From: Ulva prolifera
Lineage: Eukaryota; Chlorophyta; Ulvophyceae; Ulvales; Ulvaceae
Length of the DNA stretch: 64,000 bases
Direction of reading: 5' to 3'
Assembly: GCA_023078555.1 (NCBI GenBank)
Contig: CM041196.1
Span: 10,930,985-10,994,984, forward strand
The notes under the pieces: model-generated
The model's input: the letters and a program-made list of their open reading frames with translations, nothing else
Told to the model about the DNA's origin: nothing
Database searches by the model: none
Program-made: the position numbers and the translations under genes
Shown here: positions 14,629 through 28,500 of the stretch, one piece after another
Numbering within the stretch: the first letter of the stretch is position 1
Layout of the letters: every line of letters starts with the position of its first letter

Positions 14629-17600
14629 ATGGACTCTGTAGAGGACGAGCGCGTCGCAAGCATGCTCGAAGCCGCGGTGCCGACCCTGGCCGCTGCGCTG
14701 GCGGGCGCGGACCCCGCCACCGTCACCGCCGCGATCCACGCCGCCCTCGACGCCGCCCTCGCCCGCACCGCCGCCGCGCCCGATCCACCCCCGCCGCAGG
14801 ATCGCTGCGTGACGCCGCGCGGCGGCGCCGCGGCCGCGGCTGAAAGCGCTGCCGCAGCGCCCGTGGCGGACTCGGCGAACGAAGAGGAGGCTCGTGCCGG
14901 CGGTGCGACGGACGGGCCGGGATCACCTGCTGGAGACAAGCCTGCTCTAGCAGAGACTGGCCCGAGTCCGGTAGCGGGGCAGTCCGATGCGCCTACCCCT
15001 GCCGCCCCGGACCACCTGCAGCCTGGCACAAAGGCTCGCGCCGCGAAGGCTCGCAGAGCCCCTCCCACTTTCGAAGCGGCCACGGCCTCAGAGCCGCCTT
15101 CCCCTGCGGAGAACCCGCCACCAAAGCCTCAACCCAGCGCTGCTCCAGCCCCGCCGCCGGACGCACCCCCGGCCGCGACTCATGAACCCGCCGAGCGTGG
15201 CCGCGGCGGCACTGGGAGTGGCAAGCCCGGCCGGAACGGCAAGGGCCGCGGCAAGAAGGCCGGCCGCGGCAAACCCTGCAAAGGCCCCGGGAACACGACG
15301 GCGTCGAAACCGGCCGCCGCGAGCGCGTCGCGGTGGGGCCGCGTGGCCGCCATCCGCCCCCCGGCCGTCGCTGCGGCGGTGCATGGCCTTCACCGCCGTC
15401 TATGCGCCCTGCGTAGGTTCCTGGCGGGCGATGGCGCGCCCGGGGGGTTGAAGGCACGCCTGACCGCGGTGGCGCTGCTGCCGCTCACGGCCGTCATCTG
15501 GATGCTCGCGGCGCTGCGGCTGTACCTCGTGGTCATCGTCCCCACGGTGAGCTGCCTCGGTGACCTCTGGCTGGCGCTGTCGTTGAGCCTGACTCCTGTT
15601 CCTGTTGCCTGCCATCGTAGTCTGTGATCTGGCTGTGTGTCATTGTGTTGTCATTGTGAATGGAAAACGGGCCCTGCGTCGCTCTCCACCCGTCTGTACG
15701 CCGGCCGGCCACACATGCGTGCGGAAGTGATAATCGTAATCGTCAATACGAGTTGCATGTCCAATGGGTGCTTTTTTTTAAAGCATTGATCTGTTGGAGG
15801 ATTGCTCGTGGTAATGGATCCTCGTCTGCCAAGACTCTGCAGATCATGTGCCATCCTCGGATCTTCCGGGGCTCAGTGCAGACCACAGCGTGAAAAAGCG
15901 CGGCCGGGTGCAGGCGGCGCAGATGCTGCGGGCCCTCGTCAGGCCCGCACCGCCGCCACAGCACGGCACCGCGGCCAAGGCTCCAGCAGGTGCGCAGCTC
16001 GCGAGCGCGATGGGCTGCTCTCTCGCCCCCGATGACCCCGCACGCGCATTCGCCCAGCCGACCTGGGCCAACGGGGCGCTCTGCGTCGTGCTCACAGCCG
16101 CGCTGCTGCCGCTCGTGCTGTGCGTGCTGTGGGCGCTGCACAGCACGGCGTCCTACGCGGCTCAGCTCCTCGCCGTGGCGTCGTATAGCGCTCTCTCGGA
16201 GACTGCTGAGATTCGCGCCGCGGCTTCAGACGCTCTCTCCGGTGCGGCTGAGCTTCCCGCCGCGGCATCTCACGCTCTCTCGGACGCCGCCGCTGAACTC
16301 CACGCTGTGGCTACAAGCACTTTAACGGTTGCAGCGGAGCTGCCTGGCGTTGCGTCTGGCGCTCTCTCGGATGCCGCCGCTGAACTCCACGTTGCGGCTA
16401 CAAGTGCTGTCTCGGGTGCAGCTGAACTGCCTGCCGCAGCGTCTGGCGCTCTCTCGAACGCCGCCGCTGAGCTCCATGCTGTGGCTACAAGCGCTCTCTC
16501 GGGTGCAGCTGAGCTGCCTGCCGCAGCGTCTCACGTTCTCTCAGACGCCGCCGCTGAGCTTCGCACGGCGACGTCTGGCGCTCTCCCAGATGCTGCCGAT
16601 CTTCCTGCCGCCGCGTCGAGCTCACTGATGGGGGTGGCCGAGCGGGCGCTGCAGAGGTTCGATGACGGGCTCGTGACATCCGGGGGGCGTGCGCTGCGCC
16701 GCTTCTGCGGGTCCGCGCTCTCGTTCACCGCCGCCGTGGTGTGGCGGGTGCCGATGGAAGCCGCCGGGATCTTTGGCGGCGCGGTGTGGGCGCTGGGGGA
16801 GGGCACGTGGGCGGCCGGTGGGGCTGTGTTCGCGCTCGTCACCGGCCGCCCGTGGCTCTGCGTCGGAGCGTCGATGATGACGGCGAGCCTGTGTTACCCA
16901 CGCCTGTGGCTGGTGCGCCCCGTCCACGTGCTGCATGCTGTGTGCTGTGCGTCATGTTCGGAGCGGCACATTCCTGCAGTTGGGTGGTGCTGCTCAAGTA
17001 TGATGGCGCCGATCAGGGCGCTTTGTCCCGGTTCACCGCTGATGGTTCGGACGGATGATGATCGGAACACAGTGTCTGAGTCTCTCACTCGCATGGGCAC
17101 CACTGCTCTGTTAGCACCCAGGCGATTGGAGGTCATCCCATCGGCCACGACGATGCCGTGCATCAGCGTGGCATCTCAAAAGAGCATAGTGTGTGCAAAA
17201 ATGCAGTACCAGCGGAACGCACCACGCTGAGCCAAGGTATCCAAGCACTGGGTCCAGCGGAGCGACATTTGCCCCTTGTTTTGAAAGCACTCTGATATGA
17301 GACCGTCGCCTAGATCTGGGCCACAAGCATTTCGCATGTGGCCCCAACCAGTAGAAGCGCTACACTCCTACATGCACCAGCCGTGTGGTGCACCGACACG
17401 CTGGCGCCCAACACACGCAATGCATGCAGTTGTCCGGGGCGCCGATCCTGGCTGCCAGCCTGCACGGCGGCTGGTGGGGCGCGTTTGCCGCCGCGCTGTC
17501 GGTGCTCCTCACACTCGGTCTGCAGAGCCACGTCCTCGGCGCGCTGGCCGCCGTGCTCGCCGCCGCCGTGCTGCGCCTCATGCATGTGTACCTCCTCATC

Positions 17601-19223
17601 GTGCTCGCGGTCCTTGCGGCCGTCTTTGGGTGCTTTTTCATCGCGTTCTGCCTCCGCGAGCGGCAGGAGGAGGCCGGCGCGGGGGCCAGTGGCGCGAGCG
17701 GCGCGACGTACCGGAAGCTGCGGAACCGTGCGCCGCGGGGCGCGGACGCGGCCGTCGCGGCGGTGCTCGCCGCAGAGGACTATTACCAGGTGGGCCTCCC
17801 ATCTCCGCCTTTGAATTCGGAGCCTGCACACGTGGCGTGCGCGGTGTGGTGGGGTTTTTTTTTTTGTGGTAGTACTGGCGTAATCGCCAGCGTGGGGACT
17901 GTGCTGACAGGTGTCACAAAGAGAACCCCCCTCCCCCCCACACACGCTTCATGGCCCTTTGCATCGGCAGACTACTGGAGCTTCTGTGGCCTTGTATCTA
18001 GGCGTGTCATTGAAACAGGTAGTCAAGTGGTGGACACCCGTCAGGGTAGTGGTGGACAGCAGGACTGATGTCGGGGTATTGGCGCTTGCATCAGCTTCGA
18101 TTCCCACCCTGTGTATCTGGTCTCTCTCTCCGGCTTCCCAGCGGAGCACCAAATCTGTGTGCTGCGCAGTATCGTGGTGATGGACGCAGTCCGTGCAAAG
18201 CACGTGGGAGTGCAGTGTGTTGGGATGCGTACCCGTGGCAGGGCCACCCCTGCAGGCGTGTCCGTCTGGCGTGTAGGTGCTGGGACTGGACGCCCGGACG
18301 GAGCCAGACGCCGCGGACATCCGACGCGCGAAGCGCCGCCTCTGCCTCGCGACGCATTCCGACAAGACCGCCAGCCCCGGCGCCGCCACCGCCTTCAACG
18401 TCGTCATCGCCGCGGCCGAAGTCCTGCTCGACCCGGCGATGCGTGCGCGCTACGATGCTGGCATGCGTGCCGCCGGCGGCGCCCCCGCCCCCGCCGCCGC
18501 CGCCGCGGCGCCGGGATGCCACGACGCCGGGAGCTGTGACTGCTGTGGCGCTGACCTGGCGGAGCCGCCAGGTATCTACGTGCCTGTCAGGTGTGCGGCA
18601 TGTCCTGTTTACCCCTGTGGCCGCTGTGGCCGAGTCGGCTCGCGAGGGTGGGCCATTCGCTGCATGCGTTGGCGAACCGCTTCACGCGCACATATACAAT
18701 GGCGGCTCGCCCCCGGCTCCGTCGCTGGCCGCCTGCCCCTTCTCCCACAACAACGCAAGTGGCACTCGCGCGTTGCAGACCGAACAGCTTGTGTGCCCAC
18801 TCTGTCAGCAGAAGTGTGCTTCACAATACCCCTTGTCCCACCGTTGTCACACATTGACTGCGGCCCGCATTGCACAGACGCGAGCGCCCGGAGTGCGGCT
18901 GCAGGTTCTCGCCGCATGAGGGGGTTGAAGAGGTGTATCTGGAGGCTATCCCGGACACCCCCCATGAGCGCTGGTGCTCCTCCTGCCGCACCACCCACCC
19001 CGTCTCCGACGGCACCGTCTGGCAACTGCCGTCGCTGTGGCGAAAGCAGTTCGCGATCATGATCGACGGCCGCGTGTACGACCTCACGCCCCTCGCGGCG
19101 CCCCTCAACCTCGCGCAGGCCGTGCGCTTCGGCATGCATGAGCCCTTTGGCATCCCGATGACGTCGACGGCTCCGAAGAAGGCGGGGCCGGGGCCGCGCA
19201 AGAAGAGGAGGGGCCGCCGGTAG
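14629..19223 (+). CDS. DNAJC14-like membrane J-domain protein with Jiv90 domain
   Basis: Exons 14629-15546, 15914-16912, 17430-17789, 18277-18590 and 18878-19223 join in phase to 978 codons, ending at TAG. The order is a disordered basic N-terminus (GKGRGKKAGRGK); a membrane helix at about 275-305; another at about 360-382; ten 14-15-residue Ala-rich repeats (about 400-540); a cluster of hydrophobic helices at about 615-718; the J domain at about 757-822, opening with DYYQVLGL across a splice junction; a Cys-rich link (CDCCGAD); and the Jiv90-like part with RWCSSC, GRVYDL and a final KKRRGRR. This order matches DNAJC14 and its plant relatives, ER-membrane Hsp40 proteins that handle membrane-protein quality control or trafficking. 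The usual HPD of the J domain reads HSD (ATHSDKT), so Hsp70 stimulation may be altered. Exon 1 and its start are the least certain part. Confidence 0.85.
16185..16605 (+). repeat. Coding tandem repeats in the DNAJC14-like gene
   Basis: About ten units of 42-45 bases, each beginning near gctctctcg, encode 14-15-residue units such as ALSGAAELPAAASH and ALSDAAAELHAVATS. Two unit types alternate, so the DNA period is close to 87-90 bases. The units are predicted to be amphipathic Ala-rich helices. Confidence 0.85.
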
Positions 19224-20025
19224 GCGCGCTGGGCGTGCTGTGAGCGCCATTCGGAACTGGTGGCTGTGTTCGGAGTCTGTGCGGGCGGCAATATGGGTGG
19301 CTGGCATTCGGCGTCCGTGCCTGACATGGCGGCTGACGCCGTAGGTGGATATGTCAGTGTGTCATGTGGAGGCTAGTGTTGTGGATGTGACGAAGATTGG
19401 TCTGGCCTCGGCCAGAAGGAGTGTTTATGGTTCAGTATGTGCAAACAGGTGGCCTGACGGGCCAGGCACTCCAGCCGCACGTCACACACATGGCTGCAGT
19501 CGACGCACAACGCTGCTGTGCTGACAATTTACAACGATTCGAAAGGTAGGATTTGTACAGGAACAGTACACGTATGCTGACTGTAGAGTACTGGCAACAT
19601 CGACCTCAATCTGTCATGCGAATGTGAAGGAATTTGGATTGATGTGGAGTGGGCTGTCAGGTTTATGAAGCACATGTGTGCTCAAATTCAGGAGCATGTA
19701 AAACAGTGGAGCGATGATTCTGAAGTGCGTATCGCCAGGACTGGTGTGTCTGGGGTGAACCGTGGTTGTTTTTCTGTCCACAGGTCTGCTTCCCAAATGC
19801 AGGCCAAAGGTGATTCAGTTAAAACTGCAGTGTGCATGACTGATTCTGTCTACGAGTCACTGCTGCGATCAGTATGAATTCGTCATGGAAGCCACGGCAT
19901 CTTGTTACACTCTGCCCGGCAATATGTGCCTATCTGCATCTGCTGCGCAGTCGCATATCCGCGGCACATCAGTGTCCTCACATCGCTGCCCACGCCTGGA
20001 GCCCCTCCAGCATGAACAACCCCCG
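19224..20025. other. Convergent intergenic stretch
   Basis: It lies between the 3' ends of the DNAJC14-like gene (+) and the giant gene (-), so it should hold both 3' ends. No ORF of interest and no recognisable terminator element are seen. Confidence 0.6.
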
Positions 20026-23000
20026 TCACAGCTTTGATCGCCCTTCAAGCCACGGCAGGCCCCCTGGCCACGACCCCCTCCTCTGCCTACCCTCCTCCAG
20101 CACCTCCGCACGCCTCCGCTCCGCAGCGCGTACCTCGGCGCTGATCCTCAGCTGCCCCTTTGCACGCCCCCCGTGCTGCCGTTCCGCGAGCATCGCGAGC
20201 AGCTCCCCGTCCGTTGCAAACACCACCGCGCACACCCCGGCCGCAAGTGCGAGCACTCCATACGCGAGGGCTGAGTGCAGCCGGCGGCGCGGAGGGCACG
20301 GGGGGGCCACCGCGGCAGCTTCCTCGCGCCGCTGTGGCCCGGTGTCAGTGGTCACCGGCAGTGACTTGACGACGAGGAGCATGCCATTGACGCGGAGGGC
20401 GTGCGTGCCGGCGGCAAGCCGGGCGGCGGCATCGGCCGGCGCGGTGGCGCCGGGCGGGTGGCCGCGGCGGCGAGACTCCAGGTACATCCGTAGCAGGCGC
20501 GCCCGAGCCTGCAGAGTCTCACCGTGAGCGTACTGCTGGCGTGGGCTTGCGGCCGCCCCTTTTCGCTTATACGCCGCTGGCTTTTATGAGGGAAGGCACA
20601 CAACCACGCCGGCGCGTGAGTGCCCCCAGGAGATGGCAGTGTTCTCTGAGGCGTCGCCAGGCTGGGTTGGAGGCACTGCCATCCTGAGGCTCCAGCGTCC
20701 TGAAGCTCCATCGCCTTTTCAAGTGGCCAAATCAGCGTCTATATGACAGTACACCGGTACCAGTGAAAGTGCAGAAGCACGATCGAGCACAGCCCAGTGC
20801 ATTTCCCTGGCACACGCACATAACACGATACACACATACACAGCGACCCGAACGATGTGTGAATGCTTTATAGCCATGCACATGCTCTCATAGCGCCACA
20901 TCCTATCGACACCATCAGCATTCATCCATCTTCGTCCAAAAGCCAGACACCCACAGTCTCACCCACCCTGCCGTCAATGCCCGCATGCCCGCACTGCCTC
21001 CCACAAACAGCGCCATGCCTCGAGCACGGTCAGATATGTGTATTTCCAGTGTTAAGATGCCAAGCTTCTGCCTGGTCAGTGCCAGTCCAAAATTGCGGGC
21101 AGCGCTGTACCGAAGGCGCACACGGCGATGGCTACAGCGCCCTCGGCGAGCACGCCGGTGGCACACGGCGATGCGTCACAGCCCGCTGCTGGTCCAGAAC
21201 GTTGAAAAAATAATAAATACATTTGGCCGGTCGTACCTCAGGCTCCACTGCGGCGAGGCACCGCAGCAGCGCGCGCTCCCCGGACGGCATCGCCGCCAGC
21301 GCCGCGTCCGTGTCCGGCAGCCCGTGCGCGCGCAGCGCGCCGCGCGGCACGCCCGCGGCGGCGAGCTCAGCCACCGACACCGCCCGCGCGGCTCGGCCGG
21401 CACGCAGCGCGCGCTCGTTGCGCCGCGGCGTGCGTTCACGCTCGTGTCGAGGCAGGCACGCCCCCGCAGCCGTGGCGGCCGCAGGCTGCGGGGGCGCTGC
21501 AGCAGCGCTCATGTACGAGCGTGCGCAAACCGCCGACCGCAGCATGTGTGCCCCATATGCGTGCTCCTCCATTACCGCCCCGCACGTGCCGCTAGATCCA
21601 GCAGTGGTTTCTGTGGCCTCGGATCGCTCGTCAGGTGCCACTCCGCTACTTGATCCCGCCACGTCAGCAGCCAGCCCCAGCGGGATCGCCCCCGCAGGCT
21701 CCACCCACGCAGGCGCACCGTGCAGGCATCCCTCCCCAGGCTCAAGCTGATGGGCCGCCCCTGCATACACCTCCGCACATGCATCCCTGAGGCTGCCACC
21801 GTGACGTCCTGCAGGCGTCTGTCCCCAGCACCGACCAGGATGCAGCCCCACAGCACAGCGCACAGCACGCAGCGCACCTCGCCCCTGCGGTCCCTCGACG
21901 CTGTCACTGCCTCTCCCACTCGTACCAGCAGAAGCTCCCCCCGCAGCCTGCCCCCGTCGTGCCTGTCCATCCACCGCGGCAGCTCGCGCAGCATTGCCGT
22001 CATGTTCAGCCAACGCGCATGGCCGCGAGCGCGCCTGCCATGCTGCACCCAAGCCGGCTCTGTCTAAGGCCCGGTCCAGCAACTCAGAGCTGCCGCCTTC
22101 GCCGGCCGAGAAGTGCCAGCTCAGCGTATGTGACCCAATTCCACTGCCCTCAGATGACCTCGCCTCGTGCATCTGGTCTGCGGACGGTGGCGCATGGGGA
22201 ACATGTGCTGCACGCTCGCACGGCTGCGGCCCCGCCAGGTCAGCCCCACCGCGGCTTTGCGCACACATTCCCCGTGCCCCCGCGTTGTCGGCACCCGCTG
22301 CACCAGCCAGCATGCCACCCACAGCCCCGACGTGTGGCGGTGCAGCCAAATGGCGCTCCCGCGCAGGGTCTTCAATGGACGGGCACGCATACCCCCTGAC
22401 CGCCCCATCTGCTGCCAACCCGGCCGTCGGCGGCGCATCGGCTGCTGCCGCTGCAACCGCTGCCTGTGTGTGCACAGAGCCTGCGAGCGCAGCAGCGGCA
22501 CCTGCCAGGATGCCAGTACCCAGAGCGATGCGTTCCGGCGATGCGGTGGGAAACAGTGTGCTGTGTAGCGCTGCTGCCGCGACCGACGCCTCCGCCGCCG
22601 GCTGCACGGCCCACGGCCCGAGACCCACGCGCGTCGCCTTGTCCACCCAGGCTGCACCTTCCGGCCCCTCTCCCTCTGTCTGCTGCTCTGAATCCTGCAC
22701 CTCCCGCACCGCCCGATACCCCGCAAGCAGATCCATCCCAGTCCCCACCTCGGTGTCCGCGGTCGCAGCCGGCAGAGGCTCCGTCCCCTGTGACACGGCC
22801 TCAGCAATTGCCTCCACAGCGCGCTCCATCGTACATACACCACTCGTCTGCGCCGCCAAGTCCGCATGCATGCATGTCACAGTCTGCACTTCCACGGACA
22901 TACACGCAGCAGCCACCGGCGACGTGGCGGCATCCGCCAGCGCAACCGCCGGGACATCGCGAGTGCCCGCGCCCAAAGACGCCGCAGCCATCGAGGCCCC

Positions 23001-25554
23001 TGCCTCTGGCCCCTGCTGACATTCCAGAGTCTCCGCTGCCTCCCGATCGCCTGTCAGCAGCTCAGTACCGGTGCACACCCCGACGCTCACGCACTCTGGC
23101 GCGGCCGGCGCGGCCGCCTCTGAGGCAGCGCTCACGCCACGCTCTAGCATGTGAGGCAGGCTCGTCTGCACCGCCAAGTCCTCATGCACTGGCACACACA
23201 CCGACGTCTGAGCATCAGCGGCCGAAGTGATCGCCTGGGGCTCGGTCCCCTGTGACACCGTCTCAGCGATCGCTTCGACATAGCGCTCCATCGTATGCGG
23301 CGGACTTGTCTGCGTGGCCAGATCCACATGCGTGCATGTCATAGTCTGAGGCTCCACATTCTGCTGCTCTGCAGCCACCTCTATTGCTGGCTCAGGCGAC
23401 GTAGCGGCATCAACCTGCGCCGCTGCCTCGCCCGTTGACGTCCCAGCCTCAATCCCTCCCGACTCTGTTTGCTGGTGTGACTCCTGAGTGTCTGCTGCAA
23501 CGCAGTCACCACCACACGCCATCAACTCTAGCCCGGTCCCCACCCCGATATTCATGCATTCTTTTGAGGCCGCATCTGACGCAGCGCTCGCGGCGCGCTC
23601 CACCATGAGTGGCAGACTCGTCTGCGCCGCCGAGTCCTCATGCATGCACGGCGATTTCTGTGCTTCCACGGCAAACACAGCAGCAGTCGTCTCCGCTGCG
23701 GGCTCAGGAGACTGCTCGGCTTTGACCAGTGTGACCGCAGCGGTACTGGCGGCGGCCGTGATCATCGACCACCGTGCATCCGGGGTCTCCGGCTCCGTCT
23801 GCTGCAGCGATTCATGCGTCTCTGCCGCCTCCAGGACAAACGGCATCAGCTCCGGCCCAGTCCAGACCCCAGCATCCATGCACTCTGGCTCTGCCGCCTC
23901 GGAAGCAGCGCTGACAGCCCGCTCGACTGTACGTGGAGGACTTGCCTGCTGCTCCGAGTTCTGCGTCTCCACCACCTCACGGTTCATCGCCATCAGCTCC
24001 AGCCCGGTCCCCACCCCGGCATCCGTACACTGTGGCGTAGGCAACGCAGCCGCTTCAGCCGCAGCGCTGATAGCCTGCTCCACTGTGTGCGGAAGAGGTG
24101 TCTGAGGAGCAAAATCCGACTGCGTGCACGCCGACGTCTGTGCTTCCATCGGCCTCTGCGCAAGAGTCTCACCGGCACCTCCGTTGGATGCGCTCCCCTC
24201 GCGCCAATCAATCGACATCCCCCCTTTGCCGCCTGCAGCCTCCACAGGTGCACCAAGGCTCGTCTGTGCCTCCACATCCATGCTCGCGTAGATTGATGTC
24301 TGCGCGTCCACACCTGTGTGCCCAGCCGCCTCGTTCCCACCCACAGCCGCTGCACAACCCTTCTGCTGAAAACCGGCCGCCCCCGCATACGCCCCTGCAG
24401 CCCCCTCAGCGGCGCCTACAGCAGTCAATTCCCCTGAAAGTTCCGCCTGCGACCGTGCCTCATGGACGTCTGCAGTCCTGTCCGTGGGCTTGCTCCCTGG
24501 CGAGCAGTCTCCGTTGAATCGCACACGGCACGGGGTACCCCCGTCCACACTCCGCACACGAGCATGCGCCGGCGCGCATGCATCGGCGCGAGCACCAGCG
24601 GGCGATGCTGCCTCCCGCAGCATTGTGAACCTGACCATGCTCTCCCCCGCCCATTCACGGCTCACGCTACTTGCCGCTGTGCCGCCATGAGCCGCCATGC
24701 CCTGCCAGACGGCGCCAGCCGCGTGGCTGTCAAGCATGAGCTGAATCGTGTCTGGGGCGCCGGGCGCGACACGGGCCGTCAGGCCCGTCGGTCTCGGTCC
24801 GGTGCCGGCGGCGTGAGTGTCGTGGTAGCGGCCGTGAGCTACCTCAGCATCACCGGGAGCTGCGGAGCCCTTGAGCGCGTTTGCGAGGGCAGCACCGGCA
24901 CTGGGAAAGTCGTCTGAGCCGCCGTCGGGAGCAAGAGGGGCTCGGCTGTCTGCTATTGATTGGGGATCATCGGCACTTGCAGCAAGCTGTGGTGATGGGG
25001 ATCCGTCCGGCTGTGCTTCGATCTGTGCGGCGCTGTCATCTGCAGGAGGCGTGCCGCCTGGACTGGCTGGCTGCGCGGTGGAGGACAACGAGATGGGATC
25101 TGCAGGCGAGGCCGCGCTGTCTACTGTTGTGCAACAAAAGGGCGGCAACAACGTGCACGATGAATCTACGATGACGGTCACTAGGAGCTGCCTCTCGATT
25201 GTGAAGCTTTCTCGCAGGCTGACGTACCTCGCAGGAATGAGAAATGGCACTAGGCACGGGCGCCGAGGCCGCACTGAATTGCAGTAAACGGTGTACATGA
25301 CCGTGGACTCATGACTGCTGCTGCCAAGCAGATCCCAACAACAGGCATGCAGCGGTTTCATCTTGATACAGCTACCTGTAGAACCGCCGTTGTGGCGCAA
25401 CACAGTTTGGTGTTGCGCCACGTCGCACCGTCTTCCGCACGCTTTGTCCTCAGGTGCAGGCCTGTCAACATCTTGTGGGCTATGTAGCTGCGGCAGAGCA
25501 TGCACATGTGTGCATGCATACATGAAGCACGCAACACAGGCATGGCAAGCAATG

Positions 25555-25590
<36 letters not shown>

Positions 25591-28500
25591 CCTTGCTCCA
25601 GACCCATGCCGCCGTCTCCAACGGTGCCCCCGGAGCCCGCGGCACTGCTGCTCGTGCGCCCCGACGCATTCCGCATCATCGTCGACCCGACCGTGCTGTC
25701 GCCCGCCCACGGCCGGTCCGCACAGCCGCGGCCGTCCCCATCGCCTCCCACTCGGCCTCCAGCCCACTCAAACCCGAGCGGCTGGCTGTCAAGCATCAGC
25801 TGAATCGTGTCCGGCGCCACCACCGCTGCTGGCCGGGAGTACGTCAGCCCCGCGACCAGGCTCGCAGCGCACATGCCGACTGTCTGGTCGCCACCGAACG
25901 GCACCGCGACCCTAGCAGCACCATGGCGTGTCTGCCCCATGCATGCCGTGAGCTCGGTGTCAGCGGCAGGGCGGGGGGTGCACGGCTGCTCGCTACCTTC
26001 CTGTGCTTCTACGTCTGCGCTGCCACCCCGCCAGCCCTGTGCACCCCCCCCTTCGGCTGTGTAAGTGCCCAGTGGGGATGGTGGTGCTGCAGTGGTTCTG
26101 ATTTGGGCTCCTGAGTCAGTGCAGCCTACGGCCGCTGCTTCAACGCGCGTCCGGTCGCCATCAGCATGTGCCGCGTAGCGCTGAGCACAAACACTGGATT
26201 CCAGCAAGCCGGCAGAATCTTCCGCGCCTACATCTGCAAAATCATGTATTTGGAAGATGTTGGGCACCACCGTCCTAACTCTGTCACACTGTGAACTCCC
26301 ACGTGGCCACATGCGGCAGATACACATTCATGCATTCAGGCGTGTTCGAGCGTGACCAACACATGACGAGCGTGACCACGGCATGCATACTTTCTCGCAC
26401 GGGGCACACCTTCTTCAGAGGTCTCATCAGAGCTCTCCCGCCGGTGGGCAAGAATCTTCCCAGAACAGTCCAGCTCCGCACTCACTCCCATGGCCACCAC
26501 CCCTGCGCCCGCCGCGGCGGTGCCGCCACCGCGCTTCTTTGCACCAGCGCTGGCTCCAGCACGAGCCTCCGCATCGATATCCCCACTGCCCCCGCCTCGC
26601 CTCATTGGCATTGTGCCGTCCTCTGAGTCCTCACCGATAGCGCCGGCACCACCGGAGCCCGCCTGCCGGACAGAGGCACTCCCTGCCAATGCAGCCGCTG
26701 CAGACTGTGTGAGCACAACCGACTCGCCGCCGGCCGACTCGCCGCCGGCGGCAGCAGAAGGCTCGCCGCAGCCAGACGAAGAGCAGCCTGAGGCCGCTGC
26801 GTTGTCGGCGCCCATTTCATTCATGCTCCGGAGAGCCTGTTGCGCGTCTGCACCGCCGTCCCTAGTCTCGCCCCCCAGGCTTGCGAGCGTGCCAGCACCC
26901 CCGTCGCGGTGCGAATCACAGCTGCCGCCGCTGAACAGGTCGGCTGGCTCCTGTGCGTCGGAGCTCGTGCTGGACAGCGCGCCACGCTCGATCACCACAC
27001 TACTTTGCGAGTGGATCTCCTTCTGCAGCACCGCGTCCGTCACCCTCCTAGCCACGACCGAGTATTCCGGCAGGATCGCCTCGGAGACACGGCGCGCCTG
27101 CCGGCTGTTGGCGCGCTGCAGACCTGATGTGTCCTCTGCTCGCCACCCCCCGGACCCGCCAGCGCCGCCATGCATGCCGCGCATGCTGTCCTCGCGCAGG
27201 CGGATAGAGAGCGCCGGCGAGAACATGCGGCTGCGGGGGGCGTTCGAGCCTGTACCGACGTTTGCGCCGATCGGTGAGACCTGCCGCTGCGATGCTCGGG
27301 GGCTGGGGCGGGAGCCGCCCGCGCTGTGCCCGGGCATCGTACCGCCGGGATTGCTGCCGCCTGCGCGAATCCCCAGGGGTCCGACAGACCGAAGGCACTG
27401 CCACATGTACACAGGGTGCACACGCATGTGATCGGGTGCTCAGGAGATGACAGTCGTGGACCTGCTGCCGTGAGCACCGCAGCGATGTATCCACGAATTG
27501 CGCGTGTATATTGAAAGACAAGCGCTTGGAACAAGGGCAAAGGCAAGGAGGCAGGCAGCGCCGCGGGGGGACCGCGTGCAGCATGGGATCAAGCACAGCA
27601 ACACCGCATTGCTTCTACTAGTACGTAGTACGTAAGACACACAAGCGACCTGGTCAGCTGAGCAGGCTGGTGTGAGCTCACCGGCACGGACGCCGCTTGT
27701 CGCCTCTCCGCCGTTGCTAGGCGCGCCGCCATCACAAGACAGCCGCGAAGAGCTGTTAGAGTCGCTGATGCTGTACCCGCCATTCAAGATCGAGCCACTC
27801 ATCGAAAGCATGAAGGAGCGGTTGCCGTGGGTGTTGGCGAACGACGGCAGCGCGTTCATGCGGCGTGGGTTTGAGTGCGCGTCAGGCCGGCTGCCCGAAG
27901 CTGCTCCCTCTGCAAACACAAGCACCTGTATGATGCATGCGGGCTTCGGTAGAATTCTGGCAACGACGTCCTGAGTGGCTGGTGAACATCGAACGGTGTT
28001 GCAGAGTGAGGGTCAAGGGGGAAGAAGGAGGAATGTTTTCTGTGACCATCTGTGCAGCTACCTCGACACATGGGCAACTTGCAAGGACAGACTGGAATGG
28101 CCACCAACAGCCGCATGCATGATCATATTGCAGTCGGCGCAGCAGGTGATGTGAGCGTGTTGCGCAGGTGGGTATCTCGAACCACCGGCGGCGCAGGTGA
28201 ACGAAGAGCTGAGCGCAATGTTCTGCAAGATGCAGTGGCTCTTGCCCACAATCATGGCATCGAATATACACCTGCTTGTCCGGATCAGTCATCACAGCAC
28301 CTCGAGCTCAGCTGTGATGGCGCTGCAGGGGCGAGCCGACTGGTTGCAAGCTAGGACATGGGCGGTCGCACCTGGATCTCCTTGTGTTGAGCTGGAGCAC
28401 GACTCCACCCTTTCACACGCGAATGCACCACCAGATCCGGCGCCGCCGCTGCCACCGCCGCTTCGTCGGCGAGGTGGCCCGCCCTTCACGGTGGCCTCGC

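Noticed and set aside
21132-26327. One 1731-codon single-exon gene on the - strand
   Set aside because: The frame runs through a poly-C tract and an intron (25124-25591), and its ends cross splice sites at 26233 and 21237. Phase-consistent exons on both sides show it is part of the larger gene.
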